Shown here piece after piece: positions 9,788 through 17,297 of a stretch of 64,000 bases of DNA. Source of the stretch: JABFXX01 sp964419605. Its GTDB lineage: Bacteria; Myxococcota_A; Polyangia; Haliangiales; Haliangiaceae. Within the stretch, counting starts at the first letter, position 1. Each line of letters starts with the position of its first letter. Position numbers and translations under genes: made by a program. The stretch lies in the NCBI GenBank assembly GCA_964419605.1, contig CAYQQM010000001.1:70330-134329 (forward strand), in the 5' to 3' direction. The notes under the pieces are model-generated. The model saw only the letters and a program-made list of their open reading frames with translations. It was not told the DNA's origin and made no database searches.

Positions 9788-10626
9788 CCGGTCTTTCAAT
9801 ATCTAATATTGCCTGGGATGTCGGGCTCGATGCGCAGGTCGCGGAGCTCCTCCGCGAAGTGGGAGTCTCGGCGATTGATATCGCACCTGGCAAATACTTC
9901 CCAAACATTGCCGAAGCCTCGGATCGAGACATCGATGCCGTTCGAAGCGTGTGGGAACAGCGCGGCATTCGCATCGTCGGAATGCAGGCGCTGCTGTTCG
10001 GTACAACGAACCTGAATTTGTTCGGCGATGCCGCGACCCAAGCCCGCATGCTGGCCCACTTGGCCTCGGTGTGTCGGATCGCGAAGGGGCTTGGCGCGGC
10101 CAACCTTACATTTGGATCGCCGAAAAATCGAGATTGCTCCGTAATTTCAGCCATTTCGGTACGGCACGTATACCTGGACTTCTTTCGACGGCTCGGCGAC
10201 ATCGCCGAATCGCACGATGTCGCGATTTGCCTCGAGCCCAACCCAACGCGGTATCAAAGCAATTTCATGACGACCACGCTCGAAGCGCTTGCTGTGGTGC
10301 GCCAGGTGAATTCGCGAGGCATTCGGCTGCAGCTCGATACCGGTGCGCTCCTGATCAATGGCGAAGAACCGGCCACGATCCTTGCGGAATGCGCAGGTGC
10401 GGTAGGTCATGTCCATCTCAGTGAGCCCGATTTGGTCCCGCTTGGAACCACCGGCGCACCCCACGACCGCGTTGCTGCAGCACTGCACTCCTCTCCGCCG
10501 GATGCGCGTTATCGAACGATCGAGATGTTGGTAAAAGATCCGGAGCCGCTTCCCATTCTTCGGTCTGCGTTAGCATTTGCAAAACGGACTTATCTGGACT
10601 CTGGCACTGCCCAAAAACCATCATGA
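9784..10626 (+). CDS. Sugar-phosphate isomerase/epimerase-like TIM-barrel protein
   Basis: 280 residues from a GTG start that overlaps the previous stop. The sequence fits the xylose-isomerase-like TIM barrel (AP-endonuclease-2 superfamily): repeated beta-strand ends carry the usual metal-ligand positions, including CLEPNP, LQLDTGALLING and VGHVHLSEPDL with the trailing HxxLSE signature. It probably isomerises or epimerises a sugar used by the neighbouring transferases; the exact substrate cannot be read. Its stop overlaps the next glycosyltransferase gene (ATGA). Confidence 0.65.
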   Translation: MTGLSISNIAWDVGLDAQVAELLREVGVSAIDIAPGKYFPNIAEASDRDIDAVRSVWEQRGIRIVGMQALLFGTTNLNLFGDAATQARMLAHLASVCRIAKGLGAANLTFGSPKNRDCSVISAISVRHVYLDFFRRLGDIAESHDVAICLEPNPTRYQSNFMTTTLEALAVVRQVNSRGIRLQLDTGALLINGEEPATILAECAGAVGHVHLSEPDLVPLGTTGAPHDRVAAALHSSPPDARYRTIEMLVKDPEPLPILRSALAFAKRTYLDSGTAQKPS

Positions 10627-11432
10627 CTACATCTCCAACCGCGACCGAATCCACTCACTACGTTCCAGCATACGACATCGCATTTGAGCGCGTTCGCGGT
10701 AGGCGTGCCGTTGTCATTCCGGTGATCAACGAAGGCGACCGCATTCACAGCCAGTTGAAGCGAATGCAAGGGCTACGAATTCAGGAGCTGGCCGATACGA
10801 TTCTCGTCGATGCTGGCAGCACAGACGGCTCGACAGAAGCTTCCGCGCTGCAGCCTCTCGGAGTCGCCACGCTACTAATAAAGACCGGCCCGGGCCGGCT
10901 CAGCGCGCAACTTCAGTGCGCCTACGATTTCTGTTTGCTCCGCGGCTACGAGGAAATTGTTACGATCGACGGAAACAACAAAGACGACCCGGATGCGATC
11001 CCCGAGTTCTTTGCGAAACTTGCCGACGGGTACGATTTCATTCAAGCATCGCGGTTTGTTCCGGGTGGCGTCGCCGAAAATACGCCTTTTGTCCGTACGG
11101 TCGCGATCCGATACATTCATGCGCCTTTGCTGAGTACCTCATCAGGGTTTCACTGGACGGATACAACCCAAGGATTTCGCGGATACCGAGCCTCGCTGTT
11201 GCGCGACCCGCGCCTGGCAATTTTTCGCGACGTGTTTCAAAAGTACGAACTGCTGTTCTACTTGTCGTATGCGGCGCCCAAGCTGGGATTTCGTTGCATT
11301 GAACTTCCAACGGCGCGGCGATATCCACCCGATACCGTGCCGACGAAAATCGCTGGGTTGCGCGGGTACGGGGAGCTCATGGTGGCCCTTGGAAAGGTCT
11401 GCATGGGCCGCTTCGGACCGCTTGCCGCGTAG
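10623..11432 (+). CDS. Family 2 glycosyltransferase (dolichol-phosphate-mannose-synthase-like)
   Basis: 269 residues, soluble, with no membrane helices. Family features are VVIPVINEGDRI, ILVDAGSTDGS and VTIDGNNKDDPDAI, where the last keeps the D...DDP metal site. TTQGFRGYRASLL resembles the acceptor loop of DPM1-type enzymes. It likely glycosylates a lipid carrier or a growing glycan. It overlaps the isomerase gene by 4 nt, making a six-gene co-oriented block with the lipoprotein-type TIM barrel that follows after a 34-bp gap. Confidence 0.7.
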   Translation: MTTSPTATESTHYVPAYDIAFERVRGRRAVVIPVINEGDRIHSQLKRMQGLRIQELADTILVDAGSTDGSTEASALQPLGVATLLIKTGPGRLSAQLQCAYDFCLLRGYEEIVTIDGNNKDDPDAIPEFFAKLADGYDFIQASRFVPGGVAENTPFVRTVAIRYIHAPLLSTSSGFHWTDTTQGFRGYRASLLRDPRLAIFRDVFQKYELLFYLSYAAPKLGFRCIELPTARRYPPDTVPTKIAGLRGYGELMVALGKVCMGRFGPLAA

Positions 11433-11466
11433 TGCGGCCACCTAATTTCGCATGCTACGCTAGGCA

Positions 11467-12363
11467 GTGTCGCAACTCCGATTTAGTCGCCGAGCGCTTC
11501 TGAAAGGCCTCGCGATGTTTGGGGTGACAGGGCTAAGCAGTTGTACCGATCGCGTACCGCTTCGGATCTCGCTGTCGCAGTGGTCGTTCCATCGAGCATT
11601 TTTGAACGGCTCGATCAACGTTGTTGATTTTCCCGCCTTCGCTCAGGAACAATACGCAATCGGGTTCATCGACTACGTCAATACGCTGCTCGGCAGCAAC
11701 CCGGACATGGCTAGGCGAGCGGCAGAACTCGCGCGGGCCTCGGCCGACGCGGGAGTCCAGAATCAAGTGCTGATGATCGACGAAGAAGGCCTTCTAGGCG
11801 ATCCGGATCCATCGCGACGCGCGCAGTCCGTAGACAACCATCTCCGGTGGTGGGACGTTGCAGATGCCATCGGCTGTCGCTACATGCGCGTGAACGCGCA
11901 TTCAAGCGGATCCGACACAGAGCAGCTCGAGCTGTGCCGCGACGGTATCTCCACATTGATCGACCGCGGCGAAGGCCGGCCAAGCACACTGTTGATTGAG
12001 AATCATGGAGGGCTGTCGTCTCGGGCGGACTGGATTGTGTCGCTCGTCGAGTCGCTTCCATCGTCTCGGTGCGCATTGATGACCGACTTCAACAACTTCG
12101 AATATGCTGCTGGGCAAGTCTATGATCGGTATCTCGGCGTCCAGCAGATGATGCCGTTTACACGCGTCGTTAGCGCCAAATCGTTCGACTTCGATCAAGA
12201 GGGAAGCGAGACCACGATCGATTTTGCGCGCATGTTTGACATCATTCGCAACTTCGCGCTGGAAGGAGCCGTGAGCGCGGAATACGAAGGCGCACGGCTG
12301 AGCGAGTCCGACGGGGCCGGGGCAACGGTCAAGCTGCTGCGGCAGCTTGTTGCCGGCTCATGA
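11467..12363 (+). CDS. Exported TIM-barrel sugar isomerase/epimerase-like lipoprotein
   Basis: 298 residues from GTG 11467. The N-terminus has a twin-arginine-like SRRALLKGLAMFGVTG followed by LSSC, so it is probably exported, perhaps via Tat, and possibly lipidated at that Cys. The body resembles the same xylose-isomerase-like TIM barrel as the gene at 9784 (LLIENHGGLSS, LMTDFNNF, SAEYEG). Two paralogous barrels, one cytoplasmic and one exported, in a single cluster is unusual. It could process a sugar or inositol derivative outside the cell; substrate unknown. Confidence 0.6.
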   Translation: MSQLRFSRRALLKGLAMFGVTGLSSCTDRVPLRISLSQWSFHRAFLNGSINVVDFPAFAQEQYAIGFIDYVNTLLGSNPDMARRAAELARASADAGVQNQVLMIDEEGLLGDPDPSRRAQSVDNHLRWWDVADAIGCRYMRVNAHSSGSDTEQLELCRDGISTLIDRGEGRPSTLLIENHGGLSSRADWIVSLVESLPSSRCALMTDFNNFEYAAGQVYDRYLGVQQMMPFTRVVSAKSFDFDQEGSETTIDFARMFDIIRNFALEGAVSAEYEGARLSESDGAGATVKLLRQLVAGS

Positions 12364-12541
12364 TCAGCAGCTCTGCGTTGCGCCGGACAATTACTCAATC
12401 TATGGAGCGACCAAATTTGGACCTCGGAATTTGACTCCGTCCTGACCTCGTTGAAACGGCAACCCCGGGGCGCCTGGTGGGGCCCCAGAGAAACGCACCG
12501 CAACACCGAACTCGCGATACCACACGAACCGCCAAGCTGAT

Positions 12542-13666
12542 ATGGTCCGCGCCTTCGTGTCGGCCCCCGCTCAGCCTGGGTTTGTTCGTCGCCATGCGGT
12601 CAAGCTGGCGGCCTCCGTCCTTATCACGGCCGGGGTCGTGTATTCGGCTCACTCCGGAGGGCTGAAACTCGTGCCCAAGAGGCACGATTTCGAGTCGGTC
12701 CACTGGTCCGGCCTGGCGGTCTACGCGCTGCTCATGGTCGCGATGACGTGGTTTCGCGGCGTCCGATGGCGGTTTTTGCTGCGCAACATTGCGATCGTGC
12801 CAAAGCTGCGACTGCTCGCGATCTCGTTGGCCGGCTTTGCGGCGATCCTGTTATTGCCGTTTCGGCTCGGCGAATTTGCGCGCCCGTACATGCTGCGCAC
12901 TCGTTCGGAGGATCGCGCTAGCGGTCAGCCGGTCATCACGATGACTGCGGCGATGGGGTCGGTTGTGGCGGAACGCATTATCGACGGACTGTTCCTCAGT
13001 GTCGTGTTGGCAGCGGTGCTGCTCTGGGTGCCGACCGTTCAGCCGCTTCCCGCGCGCGTGGTGGGCCTGCCGATTTCTGTTGCGAGTGTGCGGGCTATGG
13101 GCTTTGCCATGCTCGGATTGTTTGCGGTCGCGTTCGTTACCATCGCGGTGTTCTATTTCGCGCGCGAATGGGCACGGCGGGTCACGCACACCGTGTTCGG
13201 CGTTGTATCCCAAAAGCTTGGTGACAAACTGGCGGATTTCGCCACCAACCTTGCCGATGGGCTACACGTATTCGGTCGCGCGCGAGACTTTGCCGGCTTT
13301 CTGGCCGAAACGGCCGCCTACTGGGGACTCAACGCGCTGGGATTCTGGATCTTGGCGATCAGTTGCGGCGTAGTTCATGCCGACGGCTCCTACATCACGT
13401 TTCCCGAGGCGTGCACGCTGATGGGGATGCTGGGCGCAACGATTCTCATCCCCGGTCCCCCTGGGCTGCTCGGAGTGTTTCAAGCGGGGATTTACGCGGG
13501 AATGACGTTCTATTTTCCAACCAGTGTCGTGACAGGACCCGGTTCGGCGTACATCTTCTTGATGTACGCAACCCAGCTCATTCTTACCGTCGTCTTGGGT
13601 GCTTGGGGCGTATGGTATCAAGGTGGAGCGCAACGGCTGCGCAACGCCTTAGAAGCGCCGAGCTAG
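12542..13666 (+). CDS. Lysylphosphatidylglycerol-synthase-type (UPF0104) membrane protein
   Basis: 374 residues with about eight hydrophobic helices, matching the transmembrane domain of LPG synthase/AglD-type proteins; it lacks the cytosolic MprF catalytic domain. Typical blocks are ILLPFRLGEFARPYMLR near residue 105 and the glycine/proline-rich IPGPPGLLGVFQAGIYAG near 305. Such stand-alone domains are often linked to flipping or membrane steps in glycolipid assembly, which fits this cluster. It starts 178 bp after the lipoprotein gene, so it may have its own promoter. Confidence 0.7.
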   Translation: MVRAFVSAPAQPGFVRRHAVKLAASVLITAGVVYSAHSGGLKLVPKRHDFESVHWSGLAVYALLMVAMTWFRGVRWRFLLRNIAIVPKLRLLAISLAGFAAILLLPFRLGEFARPYMLRTRSEDRASGQPVITMTAAMGSVVAERIIDGLFLSVVLAAVLLWVPTVQPLPARVVGLPISVASVRAMGFAMLGLFAVAFVTIAVFYFAREWARRVTHTVFGVVSQKLGDKLADFATNLADGLHVFGRARDFAGFLAETAAYWGLNALGFWILAISCGVVHADGSYITFPEACTLMGMLGATILIPGPPGLLGVFQAGIYAGMTFYFPTSVVTGPGSAYIFLMYATQLILTVVLGAWGVWYQGGAQRLRNALEAPS

Positions 13667-13689
13667 CGCTACCCAAGCAAAAGAATTTA

Positions 13690-13730
13690 TTGTAATAAAT
13701 ACACCCTATAGGTGTATACTCCTATAGGTG
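13690..13730 (+). promoter_or_regulatory. Promoter/operator of the HigBA-like module
   Basis: CCTATAGGTG occurs twice (13705-13714 and 13721-13730), flanking the -10 hexamer TATACT (13715-13720). The first copy also lies in an inverted repeat ACACC-N5-GGTGT. A weak -35 (TTGTAA, 13690-13695) sits 19 bp upstream of the -10. The toxin GTG (13728) is the last three bases of the second repeat and lies seven bases after the -10, so the transcript is probably leaderless. Repressor binding to the repeats would cover both promoter and start codon, as expected for autoregulation by the HigA-like protein. Confidence 0.55.
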
Positions 13731-13997
13731 CTTCGTCAGGTCGCTCTGAGCAAGCTCGTGCAAAAGCAGATTCGACGGCTGCCGAGCCACATTGTCGATT
13801 CGCTGCTTATGTGGGTCGACGACGTCGAAGAACGTGGAGTCGCGGAAGTAAGGAAAGTACCTGGATACCACGACGAACCACTGAAGGGCGAACGCAGTGG
13901 CGAAAGGTCGATCCGGCTCAATCGCAGTTGGCGAGCAATCTACGTAGTTCGAGGCGACGAGATCCTCGTGAAGGAAGTTACCCATCATGTCTACTAA
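13728..13997 (+). CDS. higB: HigB/RelE-family toxin
   Basis: 89 residues. The sequence runs as a compact RelE/ParE fold: helical N-terminus (LSKLVQKQIRRLP), then VRKVPGYHDEPLKG, the conserved basic SIRLNRSWRAIYVV strand, and VKEVTHHVY with the C-terminal His-Tyr typical of ribosome-dependent mRNA interferases. Family likeness starts within a few residues of GTG 13728, supporting that start despite the lack of a Shine-Dalgarno sequence. The antitoxin gene overlaps by 11 nt in the toxin-first order typical of higBA. Confidence 0.75.
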   Translation: MLRQVALSKLVQKQIRRLPSHIVDSLLMWVDDVEERGVAEVRKVPGYHDEPLKGERSGERSIRLNRSWRAIYVVRGDEILVKEVTHHVY

Positions 13998-14304
13998 AAG
14001 GCCGAAAAGTGAAGCTAGGAAAATTCTTGAGAAGCTGACCGGAGGGCCGTTGACTCTCGGCCGCGCGCTTCGAGCTATTCGTCTCGGAGAAGAACAGAGT
14101 TTGTCCGAGTTTGCGAAGATACTCAGCATCTCTGCGTCTCATCTTTCGGACATCGAACTCGGCCGAAAGACGGTGAGCGCGGAGCGCGCAGCGAAATTTG
14201 CACGGCGACTTCGCCGCTCGGAAGAGCAGTTTGTCCGTCTTGCACTGCAAGATCTTGTATCGCAAGCAGGCCTCAAGTTTCGGGTCAATCTGAACGCTGC
14301 CTGA
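13987..14304 (+). CDS. higA: HigA-like XRE-family antitoxin
   Basis: 105 residues. A helix-turn-helix of the Cro/CI type lies in the middle (LGRALRAIRLGEEQSLSEFA, then SASHLSDIELGRKTVS). It would bind the toxin and repress the operon, presumably at the CCTATAGGTG repeats at 13705-13730. It starts 11 nt before the toxin stop, so expression is translationally coupled. The N-terminal ~25 residues are basic and probably contact the toxin or DNA. Confidence 0.75.
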   Translation: MSTKRPKSEARKILEKLTGGPLTLGRALRAIRLGEEQSLSEFAKILSISASHLSDIELGRKTVSAERAAKFARRLRRSEEQFVRLALQDLVSQAGLKFRVNLNAA

Positions 14305-14385
14305 CGAGCCTCATAGCGGCGCGCCTACCGACCCTGTAGTTTGGGCCATCCATCCTATCTTACAACGTATGATGACAGGTGCGGC

Positions 14386-15390
14386 TCAGCGCCGAGCTGA
14401 TCGATCGATCCGGTAGCCGGACACCATAGCCGCGCCCCAAGCGTAGCCCAGACCTGCGATTTCACGCGGGCCCTCGGTCAGCAGAAGCTTCTGCGCGATC
14501 TGTCGCAACCGCGCCGGCGGCGTGGCACGCAGGATGTCGTCGGTCGAGGGCAATATCCGAGAGCTAGGGCCGAGATCAGGGCGCTCGCTGCGACCGGCCG
14601 CGAGGTTCTCGGTCATCTGCAACACGGCGGTCACCGATCGGCGCAGGCGATACCGCCGGGCGCGGGCCAGAAGTTCGTCGCGCTGGCCTGTGGTCAAACG
14701 CTGCCACAATCGATGCACGTCGAGGAAATTGATTGCGGGCACAGCGAGCTCGTGACGCGACGCGTGGACCATACACAACATCAGCTCGTCGATGCGTTCG
14801 AGGCGAAGCGCTCCACTGCCGCGATCATCCGGCGAGGTGCGCTCCCAAATTTCTCCCAGCGGCATCCGCATCCGGGTGCGCTGCTGAATGTTGCGGTGAA
14901 GTTCCAGCATCATGTCACCGCGACAAAACGCGATCGCGTGGTAGTGGTCGCTCAGCTTCCGAACCATCCCAACCCGTACAAACCCGAGCTCGGTCACGGC
15001 CTCGATCGCAATCGGTAGCTGCTCGAGGCGCACCAGCAGGTCGATGTCGTTCATCGGCCGCTCCGCCGGATCTGGGTATATCGTGCCGATCAGCGACACG
15101 CCCTTGAGCAGAGCTGCGGACAGACTGCGCGTTGCAAACGCGGCAATGACCTTGCGCAGTGTGCGGGCGCGCCGGTCGGCCATGATCAACGACGCAGCGT
15201 ACTCCTGCCGAAGTTCGGCTACTCCGCGGGTGTACGCGATCGGGCCCATGTGCGCCGCCTTTACAAGCGCGATCGGCGGCGGCACCGATAGCGGTCGCTC
15301 CGCCATCACATCGGCCACAAACGCACGCATCTTCTCCACGTCGACCGGGCCGCAAGCGCCTAGGTGGGAGGGTTCCTCATCGGTGCTCAT
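14386..15390 (-). CDS. Nucleotidyltransferase-like protein (NTP_transf_5 type) of the RiPP cluster
   Basis: 334 residues. The motif LLKGVSLIGTIYPD...RPMNDIDLLV is the signature of the uncharacterised nucleotidyltransferases (Pfam NTP_transf_5 type) often found in lasso-peptide and PqqD-containing clusters, with the metal-binding DIDLLV pair. Later segments (YHAIAFCRGDMMLELHRNI, LMLCMVHASRHE) fit the same family. Its role in any RiPP pathway is unknown; nucleotidylation of a peptide or sugar are possibilities. It is co-oriented with the cluster but separated from the HPr-kinase-like gene by the inserted 15392-16238 segment. Confidence 0.65.
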   Translation of the reverse strand: MSTDEEPSHLGACGPVDVEKMRAFVADVMAERPLSVPPPIALVKAAHMGPIAYTRGVAELRQEYAASLIMADRRARTLRKVIAAFATRSLSAALLKGVSLIGTIYPDPAERPMNDIDLLVRLEQLPIAIEAVTELGFVRVGMVRKLSDHYHAIAFCRGDMMLELHRNIQQRTRMRMPLGEIWERTSPDDRGSGALRLERIDELMLCMVHASRHELAVPAINFLDVHRLWQRLTTGQRDELLARARRYRLRRSVTAVLQMTENLAAGRSERPDLGPSSRILPSTDDILRATPPARLRQIAQKLLLTEGPREIAGLGYAWGAAMVSGYRIDRSARR

Positions 15391-15391
15391 G

Positions 15392-15422
15392 CGAGTAGGC
15401 TCTGCGCTAGCTCCAGCGCTCG
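15392..15422. repeat. 31-bp direct repeat, left copy
   Basis: Identical over 31 bp to 16239-16269 (begins CGAGTAGGCTCT, ends CCAGCGCTCG). On the minus strand it encodes the tail ALELAQSLL in both places. The left copy runs into the nucleotidyltransferase start with an ATGA-type stop overlap, the expected original end of the kinase gene. The two copies delimit an 847-bp unit. Confidence 0.85.
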
Positions 15423-15432
15423 GGTCCGTAGG

Positions 15433-15705
15433 TTACGATGCGAGCTGTTCTGGCAGTGGCAGCTGAAAATGACCCGCAACAATGCCTCGGACGGTAATAT
15501 CCTCGTCGAGAGCCTCCCAACGAAGTGCCGCGCCGTTGCGGCGCAACTCAACCGCCATGAGCGCTGCATCGCTTGCATCCCGAAGAAGCTTGAATCGGTC
15601 GGCTGGGAAGCAGATCTGGCGGCCATCGGTCAACTCGACGAAGATCGTTCGTCCATTGACCCAAACGCGAATGGCCCGGGGATCACTTTGCTCGGAAGAA
15701 TTCAT
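15433..15705 (-). CDS. DUF2442-family small protein
   Basis: 90 residues. The central segment, VELTDGRQICFPADRFKLLRDASDAAL then ALRWEALDEDITVRGIVAG, matches the DUF2442 pattern (use as a strand, decision on Pro-x-D, terminal DEDI box). DUF2442 genes usually follow a DUF4160 gene and the pair is often suggested to be toxin-antitoxin-like, but function is unproven. A truncated DUF4160-like frame overlaps its start here. It lies wholly inside the 847-bp segment bounded by direct repeats, so it is probably acquired cargo rather than part of the RiPP pathway. Confidence 0.65.
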   Translation of the reverse strand: MNSSEQSDPRAIRVWVNGRTIFVELTDGRQICFPADRFKLLRDASDAALMAVELRRNGAALRWEALDEDITVRGIVAGHFQLPLPEQLAS

Positions 15706-15826
15706 GCCATTTCTCCAAGAAGAACGAGAGCTGTTCTACAACCACGCGCTCGATGCGCCGCAGTTCCGTCGCGCGGATGTGAGACCGCCACCCATTGAGC
15801 CGCAACACCCTAGGCACGTAGACACC
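15683..15826 (-). pseudogene. C-terminal remnant of a DUF4160-like gene
   Basis: A 47-codon frame, open from an in-frame TAG at 15829-15827 to TGA at 15685-15683. The tail ELRRIERVVVEQLSFFLEKW followed by HEFF resembles the C-terminus of DUF4160 proteins. The N-terminal half, about 40 residues of a usual ~85, is missing and no start codon context is present. It overlaps the DUF2442 start by 23 nt, the normal spacing of an intact pair. The family call is from memory of the tail pattern. Confidence 0.5.
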
Positions 15827-16221
15827 CTAACAGAATAGCAACTCACTCGGGTTTGCCGCCAGAGATTGCTTGCTAGAGTCAGTGCCGCTCAGATAAGCGT
15901 AAGCTAGTGAGTTTGAGACGATTTGCAGATCGAGACGCAATGCGTTTGACCTTGACGATGACCCGAACATTGACCTTGAGGCAACGTTCGACTTCGACCC
16001 CACCGTGAACCTCTGCCTTGACGTCGTCGAGGGGGTGCAGTGGGCGGCGTAGGTCAACCGTGGGGTCATCGTCGTACGTCGCCGTCGACCTCATGGGCGG
16101 AGTCAAGGATCAAGTCAAGGTCAACGAATTGATACTTTCGATGTTTCACTTGACTTGCCCGCATTGTTGCTAGGGTCCGATGGGCGCAAGATTCCGTAGA
16201 AATCGTCATTATTACAATGGT
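15827..16221. other. Non-coding low-complexity stretch in the inserted segment
   Basis: No convincing gene. From about 15945 to 16155 the motif CTTGAC/GTCAAG recurs many times, including a cluster at 16104-16131. Frames through this part give repetitive Asp/Val/Arg-rich peptides without domain features. The right end (about 16200-16235) is AT-rich compared with the surroundings. The kinase gene's last codons begin just beyond it. Confidence 0.5.
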
Positions 16222-17034
16222 TTATATTTCTCCGGACACGAGTAGGCTCTGCGCTAGCTCCAGCGCTCGCTCGGGCGTTCGGGTGTGCAGCCGGTAGAGC
16301 GGCACGCCGGCAAGGGCCGGGCCGAGCTTTGGCAGGTCGCGATGGGTGCGATGGAATACGGCGGGCCACAGCGCCGCGAGCGCTTCGCCCGTCGATAGCC
16401 GCTGGATCGCGTCACTGGCATCCGGACCGTGTGCGATCGAAACGATGGCTGCGGTCGATGCTGTGCCGCGCCACATCTGGGATTGCGGTGGGTGAAACAG
16501 CCGAAATGTATTGCGCGGATGCGGGCGCAAAGGATAATCGTCGACGATGAACCCGAGAGGAGTCGCAAGGTCCGGATCTGCGACGTGCAGAGCCCGCGCG
16601 AGGCCTCGACAGGTGCCGTCTGAGCCGATCGCAACACACTCTTCGGACAGGTAGTGCCAACCGCGAGCGAGCAGTGCGCGGACCAGCGTGCTCTTGCCCG
16701 ACCCAGACTCGCCAGCAACCACCATGGCGCGCCCGTCACCGGTAACCACCGCGCCGGCGTGAAACGCGATGTCGGCGGTGTACATCAGCACGCGCGACAC
16801 GAGATTGCGCTCAAACGCCGGAATCAGGTCGATCGGCTGCTCGACGCGAATCATCACGTCCTGCTCGAGCCAAACTTGTGGCGGCGGCCCAGCGTCGAGA
16901 ACGTACCGAATATCGGGTGTCTTCGAACTGTCCGCGTAGGACCGCAGCACGCCCGCAAGCGGCGCCTCGACCTCGACCGCGTTCGTGGCTACGCGAACCG
17001 AAACACCTAGACAGTCGACGACGCGGTGCCACAT
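16222..17034 (-). CDS. HPr-kinase-like protein of the RiPP cluster
   Basis: 270 residues with an HPrK-type core: FHAGAVV near residue 91, P-loop VVAGESGSGKSTLVRALL at 106-122, then LSEECVAIG where HPr kinases place their second acidic motif. It lacks the N-terminal domain of true HPr kinase and there is no HPr partner here. Related stand-alone kinases occur in lasso-peptide clusters, where one phosphorylates the precursor C-terminus. The likely substrate is the precursor or another small molecule, an inference. The start overlaps the PqqD stop by 28 nt. The C-terminus lies in the right 31-bp repeat and differs from the presumed original tail. Confidence 0.65.
   Translation of the reverse strand: MWHRVVDCLGVSVRVATNAVEVEAPLAGVLRSYADSSKTPDIRYVLDAGPPPQVWLEQDVMIRVEQPIDLIPAFERNLVSRVLMYTADIAFHAGAVVTGDGRAMVVAGESGSGKSTLVRALLARGWHYLSEECVAIGSDGTCRGLARALHVADPDLATPLGFIVDDYPLRPHPRNTFRLFHPPQSQMWRGTASTAAIVSIAHGPDASDAIQRLSTGEALAALWPAVFHRTHRDLPKLGPALAGVPLYRLHTRTPERALELAQSLLVSGEI
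16239..16269. repeat. 31-bp direct repeat, right copy
   Basis: Second copy of the repeat at 15392-15422, inside the 3' end of the HPr-kinase-like gene. After it the reading frame continues VSGEI before stopping, whereas the left copy stops directly in the nucleotidyltransferase start codon. This suggests the right-hand copy's stop was supplied by the inserted segment. Confidence 0.85.
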
Positions 17035-17297
17035 GACTCCAGGATTCCGTCCTGTACAAGCCGCGCGATCAGAGCCTGGACGTCGCGCTGCATCGCATCG
17101 GCACTCTGGTCGGGAAACGTTTGTGCAAAGGCATTGGCAACATCCGATTCTGTACCCTCATCGGCAAGCAGTTCGAGGACTGCGAGCGCAGCGGCGTTAA
17201 CGATCACCGCCTCGGTGCCATCCGAACGAGCCACGACGGCATCGCCGTCGGGCAGCGCGCGAATGGCAACGTCAGGTCTCAGCCGCAGCCGCATCAT
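17007..17297 (-). CDS. PqqD-family RiPP recognition element protein
   Basis: 96 residues from ATG 17297; a longer frame to 17351 runs back into the radical SAM gene and is not preferred. The fold is that of PqqD/RRE proteins: MRLRLRPDVAIRALPDGD, then three strands (VVARSDGTEAVIVNAAALAVLELL), and helices ending in a DVQALIARLVQDGIL segment. Such proteins bind the precursor leader and present it to modifying enzymes. ATG 17297 overlaps the radical SAM stop (ATGA) and the 3' end overlaps the kinase, so the genes are translationally coupled. Confidence 0.75.
   Translation of the reverse strand: MMRLRLRPDVAIRALPDGDAVVARSDGTEAVIVNAAALAVLELLADEGTESDVANAFAQTFPDQSADAMQRDVQALIARLVQDGILESCGTASSTV

Noticed and set aside
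15879..16106. 75-codon frame in the inserted segment as a gene
   Set aside because: The translation is low-complexity, the region is dominated by CTTGAC/GTCAAG repeats and no domain or start signal is visible.
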